5,895 bases of DNA from Actinomycetota bacterium. Its GTDB lineage: Bacteria > Actinomycetota > Acidimicrobiia > IMCC26256. Shown piece by piece: positions 1 through 5,654 of the stretch. A program made the position numbers and the translations under genes. How positions within the stretch are numbered: the first letter of the stretch is position 1; each line of letters starts with the position of its first letter. Where the stretch lies: positions 1 to 5,895 of the forward strand of contig WLHA01000092.1 in the NCBI GenBank assembly GCA_009702955.1. The letters run 5' to 3'. A model generated the notes under the pieces. The model saw only the letters and a list, made by a program, of their open reading frames with translations. It was not told the DNA's origin and ran no database searches.

Positions 1-156
1 AGCGTGAAAACAGTCGTGGCGAGGTGATGAGCGACCACTGCGGTGTAGCCATTGAGTTCTTGGAGCGTTTCTCAGGCTCAGCTTTTCCCTAATGGGTTAG
101 TGCGTTAATTGCCTGAGACCGCCGCCCCCTCCCCCTCGGAGCTATAGAGTCGTGGC
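1..156. other. Leader region with no recognisable gene
   Basis: Nothing here is recognised as a gene. On the + strand one frame stays open from the window edge (base 3) to a TAA at 90-92, giving about 29 codons with no family resemblance I can name; it could be the tail of a gene that starts outside the window. On the - strand short open frames also run off the left edge, equally anonymous. The stretch 121-136 is C-rich. The last 20 bases hold the probable -10 element of the next gene. Confidence 0.3.
145..150 (+). promoter_or_regulatory. Candidate -10 element for a leaderless hydrolase transcript
   Basis: TAGAGT fits the TANNNT pattern and lies exactly six bases before the ATG at 157. In actinobacteria this spacing puts the transcription start on the A of the start codon. 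The only Shine-Dalgarno-like run, GGAG at 138-141, is 15 bases from the ATG, too far for normal use. There is no convincing -35 element: the matching position is C-rich. The call rests on spacing and on the lack of a usable ribosome binding site. Confidence 0.35.
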
Positions 157-1014
157 ATGGGTGCCAAACGATCTGTTCAGGCACCGGTGATCACGGAGTT
201 GAGCGAGATCGGCGTCACCGTGATCTCGAAGTGGCTCTACAACTGCTACGTCATCCACGACGGCGGCGACGGGCAACCTTTTGTGGTCGACTTGGGTATG
301 CCATCGCAGATCCCGTTAGTGGCGGGCGTGTTGACGGACCGGGGGTCGGACTTATCCGAGCTCGGTGCGGCAGTGGCGACCCACGGACACGCGGACCACG
401 TCGGCGGCCTCCCACCGCTGCGCGACCAGCATGGAACCGCCGTGCACCTCCCAATCGCGATCGCGGAGATGCGCGCAGGGACACGGGCCCTCCGACCACC
501 GAGCATCAGGGCGGTCTCGCAGATCCTCCCGGTGATGGCGAGCCAGCCCCGTGACCTGTTGGCCTCCAAGGAGATCTCCGGCACGGCGACGTCGATCGGC
601 TGGAACGGCAAAGAGGTTCGGCTCCCGTTCGAACCGGACTCGTGGCTCTCCGACGGCGACCACCTCCCCGGGCTCCCCGACTGGCAGGTGCTCAACACTC
701 CCGGCCACAGCGATGACTCAACCTGCCTCTTCCATGCACCCACCCGCACCCTCCTTTCAGGCGATGCGGTCCTGTCGGCCGACGGACGGGCGTGGTTCAA
801 CCCCGAGTTCGTCGACGCCGAGTTGTCGGCAACCAGCGAGGCCCGACTCCGCTCCCTCGACGTGGAGCATCTCCTGCCGGGTCACGGCCTAGTGGTCACT
901 GGCCCGCGTGTGATGACCGAGGCGCGAACCCATACCGACCAACCGTCGATCGGTGCCAAGGCCTCAGCGTTGTGGAAGGTCCTGCGCAACCATGCCGGCC
1001 GCCAAGCCGACTGA
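157..1014 (+). CDS. MBL-fold metallo-hydrolase (glyoxalase II / beta-lactamase-like superfamily)
   Basis: This is a 285-residue cytosolic protein with no signal peptide or membrane segment. The zinc-binding signature is complete. It has HGHADH at residues 76-81 (H76, H78, D80, H81), then the TPGHS motif with H184, SGDAV with bridging D203, and PGHG with H243. This arrangement is typical of two-metal hydrolases of the superfamily; the particular substrate (thioester, lactone, phosphodiester or other) cannot be read from it. Residues 100-165 form a longer insert between the first two metal motifs, predicted mostly helical, which may shape the substrate pocket. The gene stands alone: nothing is close upstream, and a tRNA converges on it downstream. 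Sampled 60-base lines (601-660 and 841-900) hold 39 and 41 G+C, clearly above samples from the dehydrogenase operon. The ATG at 157 was chosen because of the -10 element six bases upstream. The fold is certain; the specific function is unknown. Confidence 0.9.
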   Translation: MGAKRSVQAPVITELSEIGVTVISKWLYNCYVIHDGGDGQPFVVDLGMPSQIPLVAGVLTDRGSDLSELGAAVATHGHADHVGGLPPLRDQHGTAVHLPIAIAEMRAGTRALRPPSIRAVSQILPVMASQPRDLLASKEISGTATSIGWNGKEVRLPFEPDSWLSDGDHLPGLPDWQVLNTPGHSDDSTCLFHAPTRTLLSGDAVLSADGRAWFNPEFVDAELSATSEARLRSLDVEHLLPGHGLVVTGPRVMTEARTHTDQPSIGAKASALWKVLRNHAGRQAD

Positions 1015-1066
1015 CGGTCCGCTGGCTCGCTTCCTCGTTCTGAGGTGACGTGGTTCAGTCGAGCTC

Positions 1067-1081
1067 GGCGAGGACCTCGCC
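1067..1081. terminator. Small hairpin between the convergent hydrolase and tRNA genes
   Basis: GGCGAG-GAC-CTCGCC is a perfect 6-bp inverted repeat with a 3-base loop, placed between two convergent transcription units. No T-run follows on either strand, so it is not a classical intrinsic terminator. It could still slow transcription from both sides. It touches the 12-bp tandem repeats, so part of its symmetry may be chance. Confidence 0.2.
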
Positions 1082-1114
1082 AATGATATTGCCGATGATC
1101 TTGCCAATGATCTT
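1079..1114. repeat. Three 12-bp tandem repeats running into the tRNA-Ala 3' end
   Basis: Three head-to-tail copies are visible: GCCAATGATATT, GCCGATGATCTT and GCCAATGATCTT, at 1079, 1091 and 1103. Copy 3 differs from copy 2 at one position; copy 1 differs from copy 3 at one. The preceding 12 bases (1067-1078) match the unit at only about 7 positions. The final base of copy 3 is also the last base of the tRNA CCA end, so the array forms the immediate 3' trailer of the tRNA transcript. Its role is not known. Confidence 0.85.
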
Positions 1115-1190
1115 GGTGGAGACGATGGGACTCGAACCCACGACTTCTTGCTTGCAAAGCAAGTGCTCTAGCCAACTGAGCTACGTCCCC
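1114..1190 (-). tRNA. tRNA-Ala, anticodon UGC, CCA encoded
   Basis: On the - strand the sequence folds into a full cloverleaf of 74 bases plus an encoded CCA (1114-1116). The acceptor stem is GGGGACG with CGTCTCC and contains the G3-U70 wobble pair that is the main identity element for alanyl-tRNA synthetase. The D arm is GCTC/GAGC with GG in its loop. The anticodon stem is CTTGC/GCAAG with loop TTTGCAA, so the anticodon is TGC (genomic 1154-1156). The variable loop has five bases, and the T arm is GTGGG-TTCGAGT-CCCAT. The gene reads GCN alanine codons by wobble. It lies 45 bases after the stop of the upstream dehydrogenase on the same strand. A weak own promoter is possible: TATGCT at 1200-1205, nine bases before the tRNA, but without a good -35. 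Confidence 0.97.
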
Positions 1191-1235
1191 GAGACGCAGA
1201 GCATACGCCGCGACGGGCCTGAGAATAGAGCCGGG

Positions 1236-2018
1236 TTAGGCGCGAAATACCTGGCCGCCGTCAGCGTTGAATACATGGCCTGTAATCCACGAGGCCTGAT
1301 CAGAGAGCAGGAAGAGGCAGAGCCCCACCAAATCATCGGGTGTCCCCATGCGCTTTAGGGCTAGGCCATTGATAATTGGGGTCATGAACTCCTCTGGGAC
1401 CACCGTTCGAGAGGCCTGAGTATCGGTGGGTCCAGGTGCGATTGCGTTGACCCTGATCTTCTGGCCCCCGAGCTCATGGGCTAGCTGCTGCGTCAATGAA
1501 TTAACCCCTGCCTTGGCCAACCCATAGAAACCTGCATATAGATATGCCGCTGTTGAGGATTGATTCACGATCGCCCCACCACCGCGTTTACGCATCGATC
1601 GGAATACTGCGCGTGTGCAGTTGAGCGCACCGAGAGTATTGACGGCGAGGAAACGCTCGAGGTACTCCCAATCAACAGTGAGGAGTGCATCGAGTTTCAT
1701 TCCACCGAAGATCGCGGCGTTATTGACTAGGTAATCAATGCCGCCAAAATGCTCAATCGTTGCTGCGGCCATCTCGGCAGCAGACTCTGGGCTTGCGACA
1801 TCGACGCGCAGCGCTAGTGCATCTCCGCCATTAGATCGGATCCCCTCTGCAACTCCCTCGGCGCGCTCGGTATCAATATCTGCAACTACTACTGATCCAC
1901 CAGCCTTCGCTATCGCCTCGACATACGCCTGACCTATACCGCCGCCAGATCCAGTCACGATCGAGACAGTGTTAGAAAAGTCAAACGAAACTGCAGCCTT
2001 ATTGATGGCGTCGCTCAC
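1236..2018 (-). CDS. Short-chain dehydrogenase/reductase (classical SDR, NAD-preferring)
   Basis: This 260-residue Rossmann-fold oxidoreductase interconverts an alcohol and a ketone. The cofactor motif TGSGGGIG is at 22-29. The acidic residue D47 at the end of the second strand favours NAD(H) over NADP(H). NNAA is at 99-102, the tetrad Asn is N127, the catalytic Ser lies in the SS pair at 154-155, and YGLAK gives Y165 and K169. NAIAPGPTDT at 191-200 closes the cofactor pocket. The Ser-Tyr distance is 10-11 residues, a little shorter than the 13 of FabG. The length is that of an ordinary SDR and leaves no room for the insertion seen in mycofactocin-dependent members. The start is a GTG overlapping the upstream TGA by four bases (GTGA), with AAGGGAG at 2026-2032 seven bases away. 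It is the last gene of the operon. The substrate is unknown; I recall a comparable SDR as Rv0769 in M. tuberculosis. Confidence 0.93.
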   Translation of the reverse strand: MSDAINKAAVSFDFSNTVSIVTGSGGGIGQAYVEAIAKAGGSVVVADIDTERAEGVAEGIRSNGGDALALRVDVASPESAAEMAAATIEHFGGIDYLVNNAAIFGGMKLDALLTVDWEYLERFLAVNTLGALNCTRAVFRSMRKRGGGAIVNQSSTAAYLYAGFYGLAKAGVNSLTQQLAHELGGQKIRVNAIAPGPTDTQASRTVVPEEFMTPIINGLALKRMGTPDDLVGLCLFLLSDQASWITGHVFNADGGQVFRA

Positions 2019-2449
2019 TTCGAGTCTCCCTTGTTTACGTCCTTATTTGCGGCGGAGTCAGCACGTGCGGCAATTACTTTCTCGGCAGCAGCGTTTGCAC
2101 CTGTTGAGAGCGGCCAACCAACATAGTGAGCGAGGTGAACAACAATCTCGCGCACCTGATGCTCGGTGAGTTCTTCGCGCTCCAATGCAGCACCAAACTG
2201 AATCTCAAGAAGTTTCGGCATTCCTTGCGCGGCTAACACTCCGATCGTAAGCATTCGCCTATCGCGAACATCTAGACCAGGTCGCGTCCAAATATCTCCG
2301 AATAGGTGATCGACGGTTACATCGACATAGCCACCCGGGATAGTCGCGGGGTCGTAGGAGAATCCGTAGACCTCCTCCATCTTGGCCATGCCGCGTTCAC
2401 GTGAAGTGCCCGCCATTGGTGCTTCGTCTTCTCTTTGTGTTTCGCTCAT
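2015..2449 (-). CDS. Carboxymuconolactone decarboxylase (CMD/PcaC-like) family protein
   Basis: The protein has 144 residues, with a helical CMD domain at about 46-125. The stretch DRRMLTIGVLAA (63-74) and the segment VHLAHYVGWP (104-113), with H105, Y109, G111 and P113, are the family hallmarks. PcaC itself decarboxylates gamma-carboxymuconolactone in the protocatechuate branch of the beta-ketoadipate pathway, but no other gene of that pathway is nearby, so that reaction should not be assumed. The protein contains no cysteine, which rules out AhpD-type peroxidase activity. The N-terminal 45 residues are an extension, and the C-terminal 20 are Ala/Lys/Asp-rich and probably disordered. The ATG overlaps the upstream TGA (ATGA), with GGAG at 2455-2458 five bases away; this favours it over the internal Met12. 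I recall Rv0771 of M. tuberculosis as a similar protein in a similar gene set. Confidence 0.85.
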   Translation of the reverse strand: MSETQREDEAPMAGTSRERGMAKMEEVYGFSYDPATIPGGYVDVTVDHLFGDIWTRPGLDVRDRRMLTIGVLAAQGMPKLLEIQFGAALEREELTEHQVREIVVHLAHYVGWPLSTGANAAAEKVIAARADSAANKDVNKGDSK

Positions 2450-3909
2450 GCTGGCTCCGCTATCGACTTGGTCTCCAAATATTCCTCAAACCCTGCAACG
2501 CCCATTTCGCGCCCGACGCCTGACTGCTTGTATCCACCAAACGGAACATCGGGGCTAAACCAAATGCCTCCGTTTACTCCGACCGTACCTGTTCGCATTG
2601 CATTCGCGACGCCAACTGCTCGATCGCGATCCCCAGACCAGACCGAGCCTGAGAGTCCGTAGACCGAGTCGTTTGCGATACGCACCGCATCCTCGTCACC
2701 ATCGTGAGGTATCACGACAAGCACGGGGCCGAAGATCTCCTCTTGAGCGACGCGGGCATCATTGCTTACACCTGTAATCAAAGTTGGCTCAACGAAGAAG
2801 CCCCGATCCATGTTCGATGGGCGCCCCCCGCCGGTGACAATTGTTCCGCCCTCCTCAACCGCTAAGCGGATGTAACCCTCTACGCGCTCGCGCTGGCGTG
2901 CGCTTACTAGCGGGCCACATACTGTCCCTCCATCCGTGGGGTCTCCGGCTGGGAGCTTTGCGAGCGTTGCTGCAGTAAGCGAGACGGCTTCATCTAGTTG
3001 CGCGCGCGGCACGACGAGGCGAGTCGTTATCGCGCAGCCTTGGCCAGCGTGAGTGCAGACCGTAAAGGCTGCTATCCCGGTTGCTCCCTTTAAGTCGGCG
3101 TCGTCAAGAACAACAAACGCAGACTTCCCGCCGAGCTCAAGAAACACTTTCTTTAAAGTCTCAGATGCACTTCGCATTACTGATCGGCCTGTCGCAGTCG
3201 AGCCTGTAAACGAGATCTGATCAACTCGCGGATCAGACGTAAGTGCTGCACCGATTCCGTGATCCGTTGAGGTGACGACGTTGAACACGCCAGCCGGGAT
3301 ATCCGTCTCCTCGGCGATCAAGCGCCCGAGAATTGTTGCGCACCAAGGGGTATCGGGCGCGGGCTTAAGCACAACGGTGTTGCCAGCCGCAAGCGCGGGG
3401 CCCACCTTTGCAAGATTGATTTGGTGCGGAACATTCCAAGGAGTAATCGCAGCAATTACCCCTGTTGCCTCTCTGCGTGTCCAGCGATGCGCGGGCATGC
3501 CAAACGGCTCTGCTCTACCGAGGTCATGCTCCCACTCGTAACTCTCCGCTAAATCTGCAATCCACCCAAGTGCCTCTACCGGGGTATCGAGTTGCGCGGA
3601 GTACGTGAGCATCAACGGTGAGCCCGTCTCTGCGATAGTCATGGCGCGAATCTCATCTGAGTGGGCAAGAAATGCATCGCGGAGTTGCCGTATGCACTTT
3701 ACGCGGAAGGCAACATCTGTAGACCAGGTTGTCTCGTCGAAAGAACGCCGCGCAGCACCGATCGCATTATCGAGGTCGGTCACATCGCAGTCGGCTGCAA
3801 CACCGAGAACCTCCTCGGTTGCAGGGTTAATCGTCTCAAAGACTCTCCCCGAGGATGCAGCGCGCAGCACCCCATCAATCAAGACACGCTCTTCGCCAAG
3901 AATCCCCAC
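2446..3909 (-). CDS. NAD-dependent aldehyde dehydrogenase (mycobacterial AldA/Rv0768-like)
   Basis: This full-length, 487-residue aldehyde dehydrogenase oxidises an aldehyde to a carboxylate. All key residues are present: oxyanion-hole N159 in PWN, cofactor Lys K182 in LKP, FTGS at 234-237, general base E258 in LELGGK, catalytic C292 in GQGC, and E391/F393 in EEIFGP. The C-terminal PFGGYKQSGVGRE (456-468) is the usual oligomerisation and cofactor region. Wording such as TPWNVPHQINLAK and HAGQGCAITTRLVVP resembles the mycobacterial Rv0768 (AldA) group as I remember it, which suggests a terpenoid, alicyclic or lipid-derived aldehyde rather than a small one, but this is inference. The start is a GTG whose first base is shared with the TAG of the gene before it (TAGTG), backed by a strong ribosome site, AGGGGAGGTG at 3915-3924. 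The stop overlaps the next gene by four bases. Confidence 0.95.
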   Translation of the reverse strand: MGILGEERVLIDGVLRAASSGRVFETINPATEEVLGVAADCDVTDLDNAIGAARRSFDETTWSTDVAFRVKCIRQLRDAFLAHSDEIRAMTIAETGSPLMLTYSAQLDTPVEALGWIADLAESYEWEHDLGRAEPFGMPAHRWTRREATGVIAAITPWNVPHQINLAKVGPALAAGNTVVLKPAPDTPWCATILGRLIAEETDIPAGVFNVVTSTDHGIGAALTSDPRVDQISFTGSTATGRSVMRSASETLKKVFLELGGKSAFVVLDDADLKGATGIAAFTVCTHAGQGCAITTRLVVPRAQLDEAVSLTAATLAKLPAGDPTDGGTVCGPLVSARQRERVEGYIRLAVEEGGTIVTGGGRPSNMDRGFFVEPTLITGVSNDARVAQEEIFGPVLVVIPHDGDEDAVRIANDSVYGLSGSVWSGDRDRAVGVANAMRTGTVGVNGGIWFSPDVPFGGYKQSGVGREMGVAGFEEYLETKSIAEPA

Positions 3910-4799
3910 TAGAGCACCTCCCCTACGCCAAAGATTGAGTCGCAGTACTTCTGTGTTACTAGTGCTCCAGGAAGTTCGAGCCCAAGTTGTGCGGCTGTTT
4001 GGAGCGCGGTAGCCAGGTCTTTCTGCGCCAATTCTGCCGCTGCACGCATTGCCCCAACTAATCCTTCGTGGTCATCCGGGCCCATCGGTGCCACCGTTGG
4101 GCGAAACATAAGCGTCGACGCTCCGCCGATTTTCGCATCGCTTGCGCGAATTACAGCCGCAAGTTTTGAGAGTTCAATGCCGGCCGCCTCTGCAATGCGC
4201 TGACCCTCAAATGCCGCTAGCCAAGAGCCGTACTGCACAACATTTCGAGCAAGTTTGGCTATGAGTCCGCTACCTAGGTCACCCATGTGAACCACGAGCG
4301 AACTGAAAGAATCGAGTGCTGGTCGCGCTCGCTCTATTACTTCCTCGGCGCCGCCAACCATGCAGATGAGATCGCCAGTGGCTGCCGCACTTGGGCCACC
4401 ACTTACGCCGCAGTCAATGAGCGATACTCCAGACTTCTCGGCCTTTGCCGCTAGATCAATAACTGTCACAGGTGAGATTGTGCTCGCAACAATGATGATG
4501 CTCCCGGCCGCAGCTCCGCTCAGGAGCCCATTCGCTCCGGTCACTACCTCTCTTACCTGCGCATCATTGACAACAGAGATGAGAGTGATGGTGCACTGGC
4601 GAGCAAGCTCGGCCGGGCTCGTAGCTAGGGTCGCAATCTCCGCGAACCCCTCGAGAACATCTGCCCTCAGATCGCAGACAACTAACTGATGCCCAGCCGC
4701 AGCGATTGATCTCGCGGCTCCGCCACCTATGTCTCCGAGCCCAACTACCCCGATACTCATGCTCTCGATGCTCGGGTTCTTGATGGCTTCTTGCTGCAT
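3909..4799 (-). CDS. 3-hydroxyisobutyrate dehydrogenase-like NAD-binding oxidoreductase
   Basis: The protein (296 residues) belongs to the beta-hydroxyacid dehydrogenase family, which oxidises 3-hydroxy acids to semialdehydes or keto acids. GLGDIG at 20-25 is the dinucleotide-binding loop; D43 at the end of the second strand suggests NAD rather than NADP. The substrate-binding segment DCGVSGGPSAAATGD spans 129-143. The catalytic lysine is K182 in GSGLIAKLARN, with N186 one turn later, and KD at 260-261 is the conserved C-terminal pair. It is the first gene of the four-gene operon, and its product could feed the aldehyde dehydrogenase encoded next. The ATG at 4799 has GAGG at 4809-4812, nine bases away. 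Met14 (codon 4758-4760) would begin right at the Rossmann fold and is a reasonable alternative start, though its upstream site is weaker. I recall Rv0770 as its M. tuberculosis counterpart. The exact substrate is unknown. Confidence 0.9.
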   Translation of the reverse strand: MQQEAIKNPSIESMSIGVVGLGDIGGGAARSIAAAGHQLVVCDLRADVLEGFAEIATLATSPAELARQCTITLISVVNDAQVREVVTGANGLLSGAAAGSIIIVASTISPVTVIDLAAKAEKSGVSLIDCGVSGGPSAAATGDLICMVGGAEEVIERARPALDSFSSLVVHMGDLGSGLIAKLARNVVQYGSWLAAFEGQRIAEAAGIELSKLAAVIRASDAKIGGASTLMFRPTVAPMGPDDHEGLVGAMRAAAELAQKDLATALQTAAQLGLELPGALVTQKYCDSIFGVGEVL

Positions 4800-4839
4800 G
4801 GCTACTTACCTCTTCCATCAAGGGAGCTAAAAGTTTGGG

Positions 4840-4868
4840 TTGGTGGACAGGTGTCTGGACACTAGTCT
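4840..4868 (+). promoter_or_regulatory. Candidate promoter of the 259-residue gene and tetR, leaderless
   Basis: TTGGTG (4840-4845) and TAGTCT (4863-4868) are separated by 17 bases, the ideal spacing, and TAGTCT ends six bases before the ATG at 4875. Transcription would then begin at the start codon itself. No Shine-Dalgarno sequence is seen before that ATG, in keeping with a leaderless mRNA. The -35 match is partial (TTG only). No clear promoter for the opposite operon was found in the same gap. Confidence 0.45.
4845..4862. promoter_or_regulatory. Candidate operator: alternating GACA/TGTC half-sites
   Basis: The segment reads GGACAGGTGTCTGGACAC. It holds three half-sites spaced six bases apart: GACA at 4846, TGTC at 4852 and GACA at 4858. 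They form two overlapping perfect palindromes, GACA-GG-TGTC (4846-4855) and GTGTC-TG-GACAC (4851-4862). The block fills the spacer of the + strand promoter and touches its -10. Overlapping dyads in a divergent promoter beside a tetR gene suggest the binding site of that repressor, possibly two dimers. This is inference from position and symmetry. Confidence 0.5.
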
Positions 4869-4874
4869 GATCCC

Positions 4875-5654
4875 ATGCCTGACCCCACCTCTGTATCGCC
4901 CTCTGAAGGATTAGCCCCCGGAGCATCCCCTGTCTCTATCACTCCTCGACCCGGGTCTGCTCCCATACCACCGGAGCGCGATGACTACTCGGGCGAGTTC
5001 ACACCCGACTTCCGTTATGAAGATCTCTCCAAGCCAGCGCTCGTGAGGCTTGTTCGGGAGTTCGCACAGATTGTTCACCTACTTGATCGCTCAATGTGCG
5101 CTGCGATTGGAATTAGCCACGGCGCCGCCGAGGTACAGCGTCTTGCAATTGAGGAGTGGCGTGGGGCGAGCCCTGTATATGGAGAGCGCCTTCGAGAGAT
5201 CATGAACATTGAGGGCGACGGGGTCTCCGCAATATTTAAGGTTCTGCAACTCGACCCTGGATTCCCGCATCACTACCTCGATGTTCGCTACGAACTCATT
5301 GATGAGAGTCATGGTTTTTTTGAACTTGCCTACTGCGGTGCACTCATGGACGCAGAGCCATGGGGCGAGAAGATGGTTACCGGAATGTGTCATCACATCG
5401 AGGACGGAACCTTCGACTACACCGCTCAGGCAGTAAACCCAAAGGCTCACATCACGCATGTGCATAGACCGCCGCGTGTGCCGAGCGATCGGTCACCCCA
5501 TTGTCGCTGGGAGATCACGATTGATGATGCCAATGAGACCATGCCGGAGGCCGACATCACCAAGATTGTTCGCGACACAACCGCTGCGACCTTTAAGTAC
5601 CCACCAATGCGAGATGGCACGCCCCACATTCCCGCAAAACAGGTTGGGAACTAA
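4875..5654 (+). CDS. Cys/His-bearing protein of uncertain family, possibly L-2-amino-thiazoline-4-carboxylate hydrolase-like
   Basis: I do not firmly recognise this 259-residue protein. Residues 1-36 are rich in Pro and Ser and probably disordered. Residues 47-125 look helical (EDLSKPALVRLVREFAQI, then an acidic EEW at 93-95). Residues 135-215 look like a mixed alpha/beta domain with C154 in ELAYCG, CHH at 172-174, a His cluster HITHVH at 192-197 and C210 in HCRWEI. The layout of a helical front part followed by a domain with spaced Cys residues and a closing CRWE strand recalls the DUF6125 / ATC-hydrolase-like group, but this is a memory-based guess. There is no signal peptide or membrane helix. 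The first gene of the divergent unit, it directly abuts tetR, so it probably belongs to the same pathway as the dehydrogenases opposite. The ATG at 4875 is the only usable start before codon 58 (GTG). Confidence 0.8.
   Translation: MPDPTSVSPSEGLAPGASPVSITPRPGSAPIPPERDDYSGEFTPDFRYEDLSKPALVRLVREFAQIVHLLDRSMCAAIGISHGAAEVQRLAIEEWRGASPVYGERLREIMNIEGDGVSAIFKVLQLDPGFPHHYLDVRYELIDESHGFFELAYCGALMDAEPWGEKMVTGMCHHIEDGTFDYTAQAVNPKAHITHVHRPPRVPSDRSPHCRWEITIDDANETMPEADITKIVRDTTAATFKYPPMRDGTPHIPAKQVGN

Noticed and set aside
1..92. Fragment of a transposase or recombinase at the left edge
   Set aside because: Short open frames exist on both strands but none carries a motif I can name, and no terminal inverted repeat was found.
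246..800. A 184-codon - strand open frame opposite the hydrolase
   Set aside because: Its composition is Arg/Ser/Pro-rich without any family motif, and the + strand has a complete zinc-binding signature over the same bases; typical antisense frame of G+C-rich DNA.
882..1175. A - strand open frame of 97 codons with the phrase SRGFESHRLHQ
   Set aside because: Another tRNA-derived shadow frame; it also covers the end of the well-supported hydrolase gene.
1114..1190. Integration site of a mobile island spanning the dehydrogenase operon
   Set aside because: The operon lies on the 5' side of the tRNA, no integrase or repeated tRNA 3' segment is visible; the composition shift alone is not enough.
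1050..1358. A 102-codon + strand open frame containing the phrase MGLEPTTSCLQS
   Set aside because: This is the well-known false protein made by translating the antisense of a tRNA gene; the frame lies over tRNA-Ala and the 12-bp repeats.
1236..2018. Mycofactocin-dependent SDR
   Set aside because: The chain has the length of an ordinary SDR with no extra insertion, and no mycofactocin genes are in the window.
2015..2449. AhpD-like alkylhydroperoxidase activity for the CMD-fold protein
   Set aside because: The protein has no cysteine at all, so the CxxC redox centre is absent.
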